A stretch of 64,000 nucleotides of DNA from Congregibacter variabilis (GCF_045689235.1 NZ_CP136864.1:1736001-1800000), one strand, 5' to 3'. Positions 28,249 through 37,596 are shown, counted from the first letter of the stretch. The notes: generated from the sequence alone by a model not told the origin. Program-made: numbers and translations.

Positions 28249-29157
28249 TCACTGAACCTGACGGTACAAAAAAAAGTCATCCGCATAAAGGCGTAATACT
28301 TTGTCTCGAATACTGTCATCGTAAAAGCTGTTCTTACTGGGGAAAGCCCCACTATTAGCTTTTAACTGCATCAGTGCAACGTTATCTACATCGCCCAACC
28401 CAGCCTCCGACATGCCATCGTATTCATTCGATTGTCTGCGCTTTGATACAACTAAAGGAGTTGTAAAGTTAAAGCGGTCCTCCAAGGATCTTAGCCCCGC
28501 TGCCAATGAGTCCAACGAAACAATCTGATCAGGGCTAACATCTTGCAAAACGCACGACTGGGGTCTCCAATGTTCATCAACCTTAGATAGATTTTGCTTG
28601 CTCAAATAGTCGACGAATTGGGAAAAAGTGATCGTTGCCGCGGATGCCCCCCCATTACTCACTCCGGCATTGACCTGTCGAATAACTTGCTGTACCCATG
28701 GCTTGCCAGCCTCAGTCGTGCAGAATTTATCTACAAAAGCACTCACGAGGCGGTCATACGGGTCCCTCACGACTATAACCTTGAAAAACTGATCGCTTCG
28801 AATACTTTCTTCAACAGCTTGGCTCGTACTGCGGCGATATATATTGGTAAATATCCTAATAGAATCATCGTCATGACGCGGCAAGTGAGCGCCAGGGAAG
28901 CCTCTGTAGCGCAGAAACCAGGAGAGGGCATGCCTTAATCCATAATGACTTGCTGCTCTAGAAAACGAACAAAAGCTCGACTCGAGATCTAAGCTACTCA
29001 AAAACCAGGCTTTCAGACCAGTGCCACCACATTTAGCATTCGTAAAAAGAATAAACTTTCTTTCAAGGTTTACTAGAGGAACAGGGGTACGATGCGCAGT
29101 AGAAGTCGATGTGTAATCATTCATAATTTCAAACCGAAAAGTCCATGGGAGCTCCAT
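28249..29157 (-). CDS. Sulfotransferase family 2 (carbohydrate sulfotransferase-like)
   Basis: The protein has 302 residues and belongs to the Sulfotransfer_2 type, related to HNK-1 and chondroitin sulfotransferases. FILFTNAKCGGTGLKAWF (about residues 35-52) binds the 5'-phosphosulfate, FKVIVVRDPYDRLVSAFVDK the 3'-phosphate, and DEHWRPQSCVL is the family's usual third block. ATG 29157 is used; a Met at residue 12 (29124) is also possible, as neither has a good ribosome site. It is the fourth sulfotransferase domain within 4.6 kb. Confidence 0.85.
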   Translation of the reverse strand: MELPWTFRFEIMNDYTSTSTAHRTPVPLVNLERKFILFTNAKCGGTGLKAWFLSSLDLESSFCSFSRAASHYGLRHALSWFLRYRGFPGAHLPRHDDDSIRIFTNIYRRSTSQAVEESIRSDQFFKVIVVRDPYDRLVSAFVDKFCTTEAGKPWVQQVIRQVNAGVSNGGASAATITFSQFVDYLSKQNLSKVDEHWRPQSCVLQDVSPDQIVSLDSLAAGLRSLEDRFNFTTPLVVSKRRQSNEYDGMSEAGLGDVDNVALMQLKANSGAFPSKNSFYDDSIRDKVLRLYADDFFLYRQVQ

Positions 29158-29260
29158 GTTATGAATATTTTGAGGCTATGTTTTGGCGAAAGTTAGAGCA
29201 GGGTGAGCCCTTGCCATCGAACAAAACGACCATAACTTCATTTATATGATGATTCATAAT

Positions 29261-30133
29261 TCAGCGCCGAATCGGAGCCTTAACAGATATCGCATGTGAA
29301 GCTCTGGTCAGACTGATCAAAACCATGACTCCAAAGGCAAGAAAAACTAACGGTAGAATCCATTTAAAAACATATGCAAACTTCTCGAAGTAGTGCTTCT
29401 TGGTTATGAAATGCTTGACCCCATCCCAATATGTGGGTGATGCAGCCAGCGCATCCTCGATAAATGCGGCCTCGTAGTATTTAAACCCTTGCTCTTTGTA
29501 AAGATTTGCGACAGATCCGGCATTGATCGCAAGCTCCGACGCCGGCGAACCCAGAACAACTCCAAAGTCAGGATCGAATGTCTGCCATGCCCCATTGATA
29601 AGTGCCTCCACGAGCACATGTCCCGGGACAGTAATCAAGCGGCTACGAATCCCCTCGCGTTCAAGCAACTGTGACATAAGAATAGATGCATCGCCGCAGA
29701 TACCAATACCTCGCTCCATACTCTTTTCGGGATTTGAAAAATGATAGCGTCTATACTCAGGAATAGGCGTGAAGACGCTCATGGCCCAGAGAATATAGTT
29801 TTCCCAAAAAGGGACTCGTTGATTAAAACGGTCAACAGGATATTGCTCCCAATGAATATGAGCAAGGCCGTCTGCAATCACCTTTGTCAACCGTTCAGCA
29901 TATTCCCCCGCACCCTCACCCGTCCGCCTCCGAGACTCCTTCTTAAGTTGCGCTTCTGTCAGCTTGAGGTCTCTTTCGGCAAAGCGGAGCACACTAGGCG
30001 TAAGCCCCTCCGGCCGCAGCTCGCAAGTTAATCCGTACAGGTTCAGCGCGATAAGGGCCGCACCAAACAGACAAGAAAACGATGCTATGAATCTAGATAG
30101 CTTTGGCCGGCTTACCAGGGTGCTTACAAACAT
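29261..30133 (-). CDS. Transglutaminase-like membrane-anchored protein
   Basis: The start is set at ATG 30133, where AGGA precedes the codon and a signal-anchor segment follows. A Met 31 codons upstream (30226) is also in frame. With this start the protein has 290 residues. It contains a transglutaminase-like Cys-His-Asp triad: Cys146 in GIGICGDASIL, His172 in TVPGHVLVEA and Asp187 in WQTFDPDFG. The N-terminus (SRFIASFSCLFGAALIALNLYG) and C-terminus (ILPLVFLAFGVMVLISL) each hold a membrane segment, so the catalytic domain is probably periplasmic. Such proteins accompany many exosortase and O-antigen loci and may cleave or crosslink peptides. Confidence 0.75.
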   Translation of the reverse strand: MFVSTLVSRPKLSRFIASFSCLFGAALIALNLYGLTCELRPEGLTPSVLRFAERDLKLTEAQLKKESRRRTGEGAGEYAERLTKVIADGLAHIHWEQYPVDRFNQRVPFWENYILWAMSVFTPIPEYRRYHFSNPEKSMERGIGICGDASILMSQLLEREGIRSRLITVPGHVLVEALINGAWQTFDPDFGVVLGSPASELAINAGSVANLYKEQGFKYYEAAFIEDALAASPTYWDGVKHFITKKHYFEKFAYVFKWILPLVFLAFGVMVLISLTRASHAISVKAPIRR

Positions 30134-30508
30134 TTTCCTACCCAAACCTAAAGTCGAACAACATGAGCGAGTATAAGCAGCAATCGCAGAACGTCCGTTA
30201 CGCTGACTAACCGCAAAAACTTGCATTTTTCAGAAAACATCAGCTTAGCCTCTTTCACTGCCTCATCTTTCTATCAACTCGAATCCAGCGTCGCGCGGGC
30301 ACAACCGCCCTTAGTGCTCCAAGTTAGCGTTTTCTGCAGAGATGCAATCTCCAAAGAACATAGCGAACCTTGGAGCTCTCATTAAATTGGGTTGACCATC
30401 AAACGGATTATGTCATGTGCTAAGCATAACGCGGGCTGGGATTACTTACTCTAAGCATGAAGAATCTTGTGATTACTGTCACAATCCGCGTTTTAGAGAG
30501 CAAGCGTT
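30134..30508. other. Divergent regulatory region
   Basis: About 375 bp separate the transglutaminase-like gene from the GT4 gene. No other gene is convincing. A perfect CRP-type palindrome lies at 30468-30483, close to the GT4 start. Confidence 0.6.
30468..30483 (+). promoter_or_regulatory. CRP/Vfr-type binding site (TGTGA-N6-TCACA)
   Basis: TGTGA TTACTG TCACA is a perfect match to the two half-sites of the CRP family with six bases between them. Flanking T and A extend the symmetry. It ends 25 bp before the ATG of the GT4 gene at 30509. So close to the start it could repress that gene, or it could act on the divergent gene, whose start is further away. Binding is inferred from the motif only. 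Confidence 0.55.
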
Positions 30509-31648
30509 ATGCGTGTTGGGTTATTTGTAGATGTTTTGAAGCACAGCGAGCGCTCCGGCATCGGACGGCATGTGCTAGGACTGGTGCATGCGATCGCGAA
30601 GCTCGATCAGAAAAACACTTACTTGCTCTATCATACAGCCACGGCTGCGCAACAAGATTCGCTAAGAGAGCTTCTACCGCAACAGCACAATATGTTGCTT
30701 CGTTCGATACCAATGGGTCACCGATTTGTTAGCGAAAGGCCTCGTGTGTTTTGGGGTTACCTTTTGCCAGCGGTATTGACTGTCGATCGCCTGGACGTGT
30801 TCCATGGCCCAAATTTTTTTGCCCCCCTTCGAGGCAGATTCCGACGCATCAGCACGATCCACGATCTAGCGTTCATTCATACAGAGGTACATGGAAACGG
30901 ACTCGATAGGCTTCTTGCGGACTGGACCATACGTTGCGCGACTGCGGCTGACCGCGTGATCGCGGTTTCCGACGCTACTCGCGTAGACTGTATCGATATC
31001 GGCATACCCAACGAAAAGATCGTCCGTATCTATCAGGGATTTGAACACCCTCAAGATGTCAGCAGTCTCGATGCGGGAGAGCGAACTTCAGAAATCGCAC
31101 AGGGGCCTTATCTTCTTTATGTAGGAACCCTGCAACCGAGAAAGAATCTCGAAACACTAATTGAAGCATTTTCTCGGCTAAGCGCGATTATTCCACATAA
31201 TCTTATCCTGGCAGGCGCGAAGGCTGAATCGTTTGATCTACTCAACGCACTAGTCAATAGTCATGGGCTCACGCAGAGAGTAACTTTCACGGGATATGTT
31301 AGCGACTCACAAAGGCATGCGCTTTACCAGAACGCGGACCTATTCATCTATCCAAGTCTCTACGAGGGATTTGGACTCGTCCTTCTTGAAGCAATGGCAC
31401 ATCGCGTGGCCACGATCGCGGCGAACAACTCATCACTGCCAGAAGCGGGTGGTGAGGCTACTGCATTCTTCAATACACACGACTCCGATGACTTGGCTTC
31501 CACGATTTTACGTCTAATTCAGAACCCACAAGAAAGGACTCTAAGAATAGAAGAAGGGCTCAGACAGATCAGCAGGTTTAGTTGGACGTCTTCAGCAAAG
31601 GAACATGTACTGCTCTACCAACAACTAGCTTCTCACGCAGCCTCCTAG
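30509..31648 (+). CDS. Family 4 glycosyltransferase (mannosyltransferase-like)
   Basis: The protein has 379 residues. It starts RVGLFVDVLKHSERSGIGRHVLGLVHAI, the G.GR loop of the WbaZ/MtfA-like GT4 group, and continues with STIHDLAFIHTEVH and RVIAVSDATRVD. The donor half has YLLYVGTLQPRKNLETLIEAF and YPSLYEGFGLVLLEAMAHR, the E-x7-E signature. Relatives often use GDP-mannose, but this cannot be read from the sequence. It is the first gene of a plus-strand set with ligase, GT2 and flippase. Confidence 0.86.
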   Translation: MRVGLFVDVLKHSERSGIGRHVLGLVHAIAKLDQKNTYLLYHTATAAQQDSLRELLPQQHNMLLRSIPMGHRFVSERPRVFWGYLLPAVLTVDRLDVFHGPNFFAPLRGRFRRISTIHDLAFIHTEVHGNGLDRLLADWTIRCATAADRVIAVSDATRVDCIDIGIPNEKIVRIYQGFEHPQDVSSLDAGERTSEIAQGPYLLYVGTLQPRKNLETLIEAFSRLSAIIPHNLILAGAKAESFDLLNALVNSHGLTQRVTFTGYVSDSQRHALYQNADLFIYPSLYEGFGLVLLEAMAHRVATIAANNSSLPEAGGEATAFFNTHDSDDLASTILRLIQNPQERTLRIEEGLRQISRFSWTSSAKEHVLLYQQLASHAAS

Positions 31649-31816
31649 GCCGAGACATCCGCGTCAATTAGGAAGTCCCGAGCCTGAACCACAAGGCTGT
31701 AAATTTTGATCTTATTCAACGAAAGTGTGAACCCGCGCACTGGGGCTCTAAATGATTATCCTGATACACTTGTAATCGGCGTTGCGCTCAATCATTGCGT
31801 GAATCACAGGTCAAAC

Positions 31817-33106
31817 ATGGTCCAAATTTTATCCATCCTCGCGTTGATCGGGTCGGCTTTCATGCTGGTCACTTCTCCTTGGCTCGCAGGGCTTGCCTAC
31901 GCAACTGTGTCAATTGTTCAGCCCCAGTACATTTGGTTTTGGGCCTTTGAAAACCTGCCCGTTTTTAAGATCGCCGCGGGATTAAGCATCATCGGATTTA
32001 CCCTCAAAGCTGTCCGGGGTGAAATCCGCGGGCGGATGTACCGCGAACCGATCGTCATCGGTATGATGGCTCTGTGGATTATTTTCCAACTCTCCGATTT
32101 GTTTAGCCCATTTGACGCCTACACAACAGGAGCGCAGACCTCGGTCATACTCAACACGCTAGATATAATCGTACTCATGTTCCTTATTGTTCTGGGCCTA
32201 TTGGACAACGGCAAAGCCCTTTTTTATCTCGCTGTCGTTTTCTTGTCTGCAGCACTTTATTACACTTGGTGGGCAAACGAGGCTTATTTGGCGAGCGACT
32301 GGACTCGCTTCACCCAAGGCCGTCTAAACGGTCCGAGACAAAGCCCCTATCGCGATGGCAACGTCTTTTCAATCTTGTTCGTAGTTGGAATGCCGTTTCT
32401 AATATTTGGTGCGCTGCATTTCAAAAAACCGTGGGTGCGTTTATTGCTGCTGGCGGCGATCCCTCTGGTTTGGCATGCGGTAGTGCTTTGTGCTTCTCGT
32501 GGCGCACTGGTCGCTATGGCAGCCTCAACCGGCGCCGCCGCGCTAATGATTAGATCCAAGTCTGTGAACATTTTGATGGTGGCATCGCTTGCGTTGTTCC
32601 TTGTTTACCAAGGAGGCATGTTGACTCAGCGAACTTCTGCAACCGTTTTAGCTACGGACTCAGAGAGTGAGGCGCCAGTCAACCCGCGTATCCTGTCCTG
32701 GGTTGTTGGCTGGGATATGGTACGCGAATACCCATTACTTGGTGTCGGCCCACAGCGGTTCAAGGTCGCATCTGCCGCACTCTACCCTGGAAAGTCGCCC
32801 CACGTCGCACATAACACTTTCCTAAACTTCTCGGCGAACACCGGCGCTATAGCTGGCTTCATTTATCTCATGTTTTTCTATCAGAGCTTCCGCATCTACT
32901 TAAAAAGTAAAGCACTGATCGGAGGCAGACGTGGCATGGCGAACTACATTAACTCGTCCGCAGCCTGCGCTTTGGTAGGATTTTTCGTAGGCGCGCTGTT
33001 CCTGGACCTAATTCTCTTCGAACCCTTTTATTTTTTGCTATTGATGATTTTAACCAATTACCATGTACTGCTTTCACAACCCGATTATGCTAAGGCTGAT
33101 TTTTGA
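31817..33106 (+). CDS. O-antigen ligase/polymerase-like protein, exosortase A-associated
   Basis: ATG 31817 is chosen because it has AGG upstream and a hydrophobic N-terminus directly after it; an in-frame TTG at 31706 would add 37 residues. The protein is then 429 residues, with about ten membrane segments and one large periplasmic loop. The Wzy/WaaL-like loop contains RFTQGRLNGPRQSPYRDGN, and GVGPQRFKVA with SPHVAHNTFLN marks the active-site region. This matches the putative O-glycosylation ligase or polymerase seen in XrtA clusters (TIGR03097). It should polymerise or transfer lipid-linked repeat units in the periplasm. Confidence 0.82.
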   Translation: MVQILSILALIGSAFMLVTSPWLAGLAYATVSIVQPQYIWFWAFENLPVFKIAAGLSIIGFTLKAVRGEIRGRMYREPIVIGMMALWIIFQLSDLFSPFDAYTTGAQTSVILNTLDIIVLMFLIVLGLLDNGKALFYLAVVFLSAALYYTWWANEAYLASDWTRFTQGRLNGPRQSPYRDGNVFSILFVVGMPFLIFGALHFKKPWVRLLLLAAIPLVWHAVVLCASRGALVAMAASTGAAALMIRSKSVNILMVASLALFLVYQGGMLTQRTSATVLATDSESEAPVNPRILSWVVGWDMVREYPLLGVGPQRFKVASAALYPGKSPHVAHNTFLNFSANTGAIAGFIYLMFFYQSFRIYLKSKALIGGRRGMANYINSSAACALVGFFVGALFLDLILFEPFYFLLLMILTNYHVLLSQPDYAKADF

Positions 33107-33993
33107 TGGCGCCTTGCAACTACGCGATCGTCATGTTTGCTTACAACGAAGAGCAGAACATTCAGAGCTCGCTTGATTCGCTGTTTGCAGCAATCAACCC
33201 GAACTTCACCAAGCTCACGGTTATTGCTAACGGCTGCAGCGATAACACTGCCAATATTGTTCGTGACAACCGTCATCGTTTCGGTAGACACCGTTTGTCC
33301 GTTGTGGAACTGGCAATCGGCGACAAATGCAACGCGTGGAACCACTATATTCATGTACTTGCCGGCAACGAATCCTGCCACTTCTTTGTCGATGCCGATG
33401 TAACCTTTTCCGAGGACTGCTTCGGCCGGATGAGTCGCTGCCTAAACGAGTCTGCACAAAGCTACAACATTGTGGCTGGGGTGCCCCTGAGCGGGCGTAA
33501 TCAAGATTACTACCAGTCACTAATCACTGACCGATCATGCTTTTTTGGAAATCTATATGGCGCGCGATACAGCTACCTCCAGCTACTTCGGGAGAAGAAC
33601 TTTCGCCTGCCTATCGGGCTGAATTGGATTGATTCGTTTCTGACCAAGGCTGCCAATACCGACCTGAATTTTGGACCCAAAAACTTACCAAACCGAGTCA
33701 CTTATTGCCCGGGCGTCGGCTACTACGTGGACAGCCTCTCACCCCTTCGTCTAGAAGATATTCGACTCTACCTAAATCGGATCGCACGCTATGAGCTAGG
33801 CAAAATTCAGGAGTTATACCTCGACGCGCTAACTGTCGAGTCATGGCCAAAGACTCTAGATCAGATCAATACGCAAATTTGGTCAGAATTCAGCAATGAT
33901 GCGGTGAATTTGAGCCTAGTAAAGCGCTGGCTGGTCCGTCGGCGTCTCAAGCGCTTTATTGATCAAGCGTCGAAGGAAATTGACCATGCTTAG
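33106..33993 (+). CDS. Family 2 glycosyltransferase
   Basis: ATG 33106 overlaps the previous stop (TGATG), giving 295 residues. The GT-A fold shows NYAIVMFAYNEEQNIQSSLDSL, TVIANGCSDNTANIV and the D-x-D in CHFFVDADVTFSED. There is no long membrane segment. The C-terminal part is basic (KRWLVRRRLKRFIDQ). Its last bases overlap the flippase start by eight, so the two are translated together. The sugar is unknown. Confidence 0.83.
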   Translation: MAPCNYAIVMFAYNEEQNIQSSLDSLFAAINPNFTKLTVIANGCSDNTANIVRDNRHRFGRHRLSVVELAIGDKCNAWNHYIHVLAGNESCHFFVDADVTFSEDCFGRMSRCLNESAQSYNIVAGVPLSGRNQDYYQSLITDRSCFFGNLYGARYSYLQLLREKNFRLPIGLNWIDSFLTKAANTDLNFGPKNLPNRVTYCPGVGYYVDSLSPLRLEDIRLYLNRIARYELGKIQELYLDALTVESWPKTLDQINTQIWSEFSNDAVNLSLVKRWLVRRRLKRFIDQASKEIDHA

Positions 33994-35464
33994 ACGCGTT
34001 GTCGCTAGCAGTGCGTTGCTGGTAACTCGCTCCCTGATTCTCAAGTTTCTTGGCATGCTGAGCACGATGGTGCTTGCACGAGTGCTGATGCCTGAGGACT
34101 TCGGCCTTGTGGCTATGGCTATGTTAGTTGTCGGCTTTATTGAGATTTTTCAGCAAACAGGAGCTGGCCAGTGGGTACTTAGAGCGAAGGAAGTTGACGA
34201 TGATCTACTACAGTCAGCATGGACCATAAACCTGATTTTTCGTATTGGACTGTCTGCAATAACAGTGGCACTAGCGCCTTCTTTTAGCCTGCTTTTCAAA
34301 GAGCCGGAACTTATCTCATTACTCCATGTCTTCGCGCTCATATTCATACTAGGGGGGCTAAACAATGCGCCCGGAAAGTATCTCCTACAACGTGACCAGC
34401 GCTACGGAAAGCTCGTGCGCGTCCAAGTTATTGCCAAAATCGCATCTGCTGTTACCGCAGTGACAATCGCCGTTATCTCCCACTCTTATTGGGCGCTCGT
34501 GGTCGGCAAGGGAGTTAGCGTGCTTGTTAACGTTGTAGGGAGCTTCTGGATCCACGACGCTCGGCCAGCCATCAACACACGCAGGATTCCAGAGATTTTT
34601 GGTTTTTCCTTCTGGTTTATTCTCCAATCACTTTTCGGTTACTCCAGGGTACAGCTCGATACCCTGTTGGTAACCCTCTCATTCGGAAACGCGCAGCTAG
34701 GCTCTTTTCACACTATGAAGTACTTGGCATTTATACCTCATTCTCAAATTCTTATGCCCGCCACCAATCCGCTCCTGCGTGAGCAGGCCAAGAACCGCGA
34801 CACACCGCGCTACTTTGCTTTTCAGCACAATATCACCTTCCTTGTGGGCTTGATAATTGCTCTGAATATCAGCGCAGTTATGGCCCTAACAAACCTCCAA
34901 TTGGTAGCGGTAGCGCTCGGAAATCAGTGGATTGCTTACAGAGAGGTATTCTTCTGGTTCTGTATTCTGATCCCGGCGCTCTTCTTATTCCAGCATGCGA
35001 CGCGAGTTTGCCTGATCTACGGAAACAGTAGAACTACATTCCTTTATGAGCTCTTAGCGATGGCTGTTGTTTTCATTCCGCTACTAGCCGTCGGGTTCGA
35101 CGAAGTCGTTCCTTTTACTAGTCTTCGAGTTCGGCTCGAAATAGTGTCGTCGTTAGGCTTTGTGGTCTATACAACTGTAAGGTTCACAAACTTCAGCAAC
35201 CTTGTACATTTAGCGTGGTGCTGCACGCCTATCGCAGTCGCGTGTGCAACCGCGAGCTATAGCGCTACAGTGCTTACCCACACAACCAATCACTTCGGTT
35301 TTTTAGTCGTTTTCTGCGGTACATACAGTGTCGTTTTTGCGGGAACGATGACCGGGTTGTTGATTGGTCACTGGCGCCATCAGAGGGAATGGGCCTACCT
35401 ATTGGAAAAAAGTTTCGCCGCCGTAAAAATCGCTAAACGTCAGATTTCCCAGCGATTAAACTAG
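33986..35464 (+). CDS. Wzx-like oligosaccharide flippase (PST family)
   Basis: ATG 33986 overlaps the GT2 stop, giving 492 residues and about 12-14 membrane segments. The N-terminus LILKFLGMLSTMVLARVLMPEDFGLVAMAML is the typical opening of MATE-like polysaccharide flippases. QTGAGQWVLRAKE and NNAPGKYLLQRDQRYGKLV are also characteristic. It should move undecaprenyl-linked repeat units to the periplasmic face. The stop TAG lies in a CTAG that also supplies the stop of the convergent gene on the minus strand. Confidence 0.88.
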   Translation: MLRRVVASSALLVTRSLILKFLGMLSTMVLARVLMPEDFGLVAMAMLVVGFIEIFQQTGAGQWVLRAKEVDDDLLQSAWTINLIFRIGLSAITVALAPSFSLLFKEPELISLLHVFALIFILGGLNNAPGKYLLQRDQRYGKLVRVQVIAKIASAVTAVTIAVISHSYWALVVGKGVSVLVNVVGSFWIHDARPAINTRRIPEIFGFSFWFILQSLFGYSRVQLDTLLVTLSFGNAQLGSFHTMKYLAFIPHSQILMPATNPLLREQAKNRDTPRYFAFQHNITFLVGLIIALNISAVMALTNLQLVAVALGNQWIAYREVFFWFCILIPALFLFQHATRVCLIYGNSRTTFLYELLAMAVVFIPLLAVGFDEVVPFTSLRVRLEIVSSLGFVVYTTVRFTNFSNLVHLAWCCTPIAVACATASYSATVLTHTTNHFGFLVVFCGTYSVVFAGTMTGLLIGHWRHQREWAYLLEKSFAAVKIAKRQISQRLN

Positions 35465-36732
35465 GGGCGCGGCTGCCAATATCCACCCTGGAACGGCGAG
35501 CTCAATTGCTCCAAAACGGGCGAAAGGTTGCTGCGCCAACTGAACTCACGAAGCACCAGGTCACGAGCGCGCCCACCAATTTCCTCGTTAGCAAGATGGA
35601 CAAGGTCGGCCACTAAGGGCCGCCAGTTCTGGAGTTCCCTGACGACCAGAGCGTGCTCACCATGAACCGCAGGAATTCCCTCCAATCCCGCCTCTGAGAC
35701 AAGCACCGGCTTTGCCATCGCCATCGCTTCGAGGACCTTGTTCTGTAGTCCACGGGCAATCCTCATGGGCGCCACAGCAGCCGTGGCGTACTTAAGGTAC
35801 GGGCGCACATCGGGCACTCGCCCGGTCACATGTACACGATCATGCTGCCCGAGCGCCTTTACCTCGGCGCTTGGCTTTCCGCCTACGATCCAGAAGTGCA
35901 CCTCCAAATCCATACCACCCATAGTCGGCATGACCGACTCAACAAACCAGCTAACCGCATCTACATTGGGCCAATAATCCATCGCCCCGGTGAACACCAG
36001 GTTCACATGGTGATTATCAAACGGGTCCTCATAATCCGCGTTCGGATTGAAATAGTCGGCATCGACTCCGTTGGCAAAAAAGTCAATGTTGCGCGGTTGA
36101 TCAGTCGCTGTGCGTTCAAAGAGTTCCTTTTCTGCCCTGGACACAAAAAACGTTCGCTGCGAAAAGCCCGCAACCCGCTCTTCCCAGGCGAGGAGTCGAC
36201 GCGCCTCGCGTCTATACACAATCGACTGCGGCCATGATTTGGATTCGGCGTAGGCCCGCCACTTCTCTGAGTCGAGGTCCACAAAGTCAGCATAGATTTG
36301 CTTGATAGTTCGCGGCAGCGAAGATGGCAACAGGTATTGGGCCATCGGTGATGACACAGCGATAGCCCGATCTATAGCATGCTCGGCAACAACGCGGTTT
36401 ATCCAGCGAGTCATCAGTGCGTCGCGATAGTATTCACGAGACAAGGCATCACCCGTTAACAACGCTTTTAAAGAAGCGACGCGGCCGCGCATTGGATGTA
36501 GAGGGCGAAACAGAGTGTCGCGGCAAAAATGTTTCACGGCCGCGCAGTGAACCCAGTCGTCAGGGTCATCGACAAAAGTTGCCAAATAAATCTCAAAATA
36601 TCGAGATAGCGCTTTTAATAAATGAAAGGACCGAATTTTGTCTCCCTTGTCGGGCGGGTAGGGTATTCGGTGCGTTAGCAACAGCAGCGGGGGTTTTGAT
36701 GACGAGGTGTGAATGACCTTACGCCGCCTCAC
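35461..36732 (-). CDS. TIGR03087-family XrtA/PEP-CTERM glycosyltransferase (stp1)
   Basis: This 423-residue GT-B protein matches the stp1 family. LLLLTHRIPYPPDKGDKIRSFH is the signature opening, followed by LATFVDDPDDW, ADFVDLDSEKWRAYA and WEERVAGFSQRTFFVS. The donor half has NLVFTGAMDYWPNVDAV and AVAPMRIARGLQNKVLEAMAM. The start is GTG 36732, which overlaps the deacetylase gene by 14 bases, so coupling is likely. It is the last gene of the minus-strand XrtA assembly operon and should add a cluster-specific sugar. Confidence 0.92.
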   Translation of the reverse strand: MRRRKVIHTSSSKPPLLLLTHRIPYPPDKGDKIRSFHLLKALSRYFEIYLATFVDDPDDWVHCAAVKHFCRDTLFRPLHPMRGRVASLKALLTGDALSREYYRDALMTRWINRVVAEHAIDRAIAVSSPMAQYLLPSSLPRTIKQIYADFVDLDSEKWRAYAESKSWPQSIVYRREARRLLAWEERVAGFSQRTFFVSRAEKELFERTATDQPRNIDFFANGVDADYFNPNADYEDPFDNHHVNLVFTGAMDYWPNVDAVSWFVESVMPTMGGMDLEVHFWIVGGKPSAEVKALGQHDRVHVTGRVPDVRPYLKYATAAVAPMRIARGLQNKVLEAMAMAKPVLVSEAGLEGIPAVHGEHALVVRELQNWRPLVADLVHLANEEIGGRARDLVLREFSWRSNLSPVLEQLSSPFQGGYWQPRP

Positions 36733-37582
36733 TTATAGCCCAGGACTCTCGCTCCTGCGCACTAAAGAAGGTTTCATCCATCCGCCCCCAGCGGAAGTCC
36801 TCTAAGAGCGCAATAAGTCGAGTCTCCATCCGTCCTAAATTTAGGTAATGCCGGAAACGACTTTTAAGCGGCAAACCGTCGGGACGGGGTTGATCCGGAT
36901 CGATCTCCCAGGGATGGAAGTAAAAGAGGCCGCTTTGCCTCTCTCTTTCGTTAATCTGGCCAAGGGCCCAGCGAGAGAATGCATAGGGAAATAGGCGAAA
37001 CCAACCGCCTCCGCCGCAGTTTATATTGCGCCCAGCTAGACGAATTGTCGTTATGGGCACCTCCACGAGCCGCCCCTCAGATGCCACAAAGCGGAATCGA
37101 GGAGCGTCGGGCATACCATAAAGATCATGGTGAATGGGAGCAATGCTGGAACTATAGCGATAACCGCTATCTGCGAGCACATCTAATGCCCAAAGATTTT
37201 TTGCCCCAATCGAGTAACTGGGCGCTCTGTAACCATTTACCGCAACTCCGGTGAGATCCTCAAGAAAGCCCTTCGTGCGCTGAACATCAGTCCGAAACTC
37301 CTGTGGAGTTTGCTGAGTCACTCGCTGATGCTCCCAACCATGACTGGCGAGTTCATGGCCAGATGCAACGATCGACCTGACCATATCCGGACAACGCTCG
37401 GCAATCCATCCCAAGGTGAAAAAAGTCGCTTTTATGTCGTGCTTGGCGAACAATTCAAGTATCCGAGCTACATTATGCTCGACACGCAATGGGGTCGTAT
37501 CCCAGCTGGAACGTGAAACCGCACCCTCCATAGCAGAGACTTGGAAGTAATCCTCAACATCGACAGTCATTGCATTGAGCAT
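36719..37582 (-). CDS. XrtA system polysaccharide deacetylase (TIGR03006-type)
   Basis: This 287-residue carbohydrate-esterase-4 protein has the family opening NAMTVDVEDYFQVSAMEG, where the Asp pair binds metal. HELASHGWEHQRV gives the HxxxH-type metal histidines and NGYRAPSYSIG the conserved RAPS. LFYFHPWEIDPDQPR is a further conserved block. It would remove N-acetyl groups from the growing or exported glycan. There is no signal peptide, as in other members. It overlaps stp1 and lies 14 bp after the TIGR03016 gene. Confidence 0.93.
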   Translation of the reverse strand: MLNAMTVDVEDYFQVSAMEGAVSRSSWDTTPLRVEHNVARILELFAKHDIKATFFTLGWIAERCPDMVRSIVASGHELASHGWEHQRVTQQTPQEFRTDVQRTKGFLEDLTGVAVNGYRAPSYSIGAKNLWALDVLADSGYRYSSSIAPIHHDLYGMPDAPRFRFVASEGRLVEVPITTIRLAGRNINCGGGGWFRLFPYAFSRWALGQINERERQSGLFYFHPWEIDPDQPRPDGLPLKSRFRHYLNLGRMETRLIALLEDFRWGRMDETFFSAQERESWAISEAA

Positions 37583-37596
37583 GTTAGAAATGCCGA

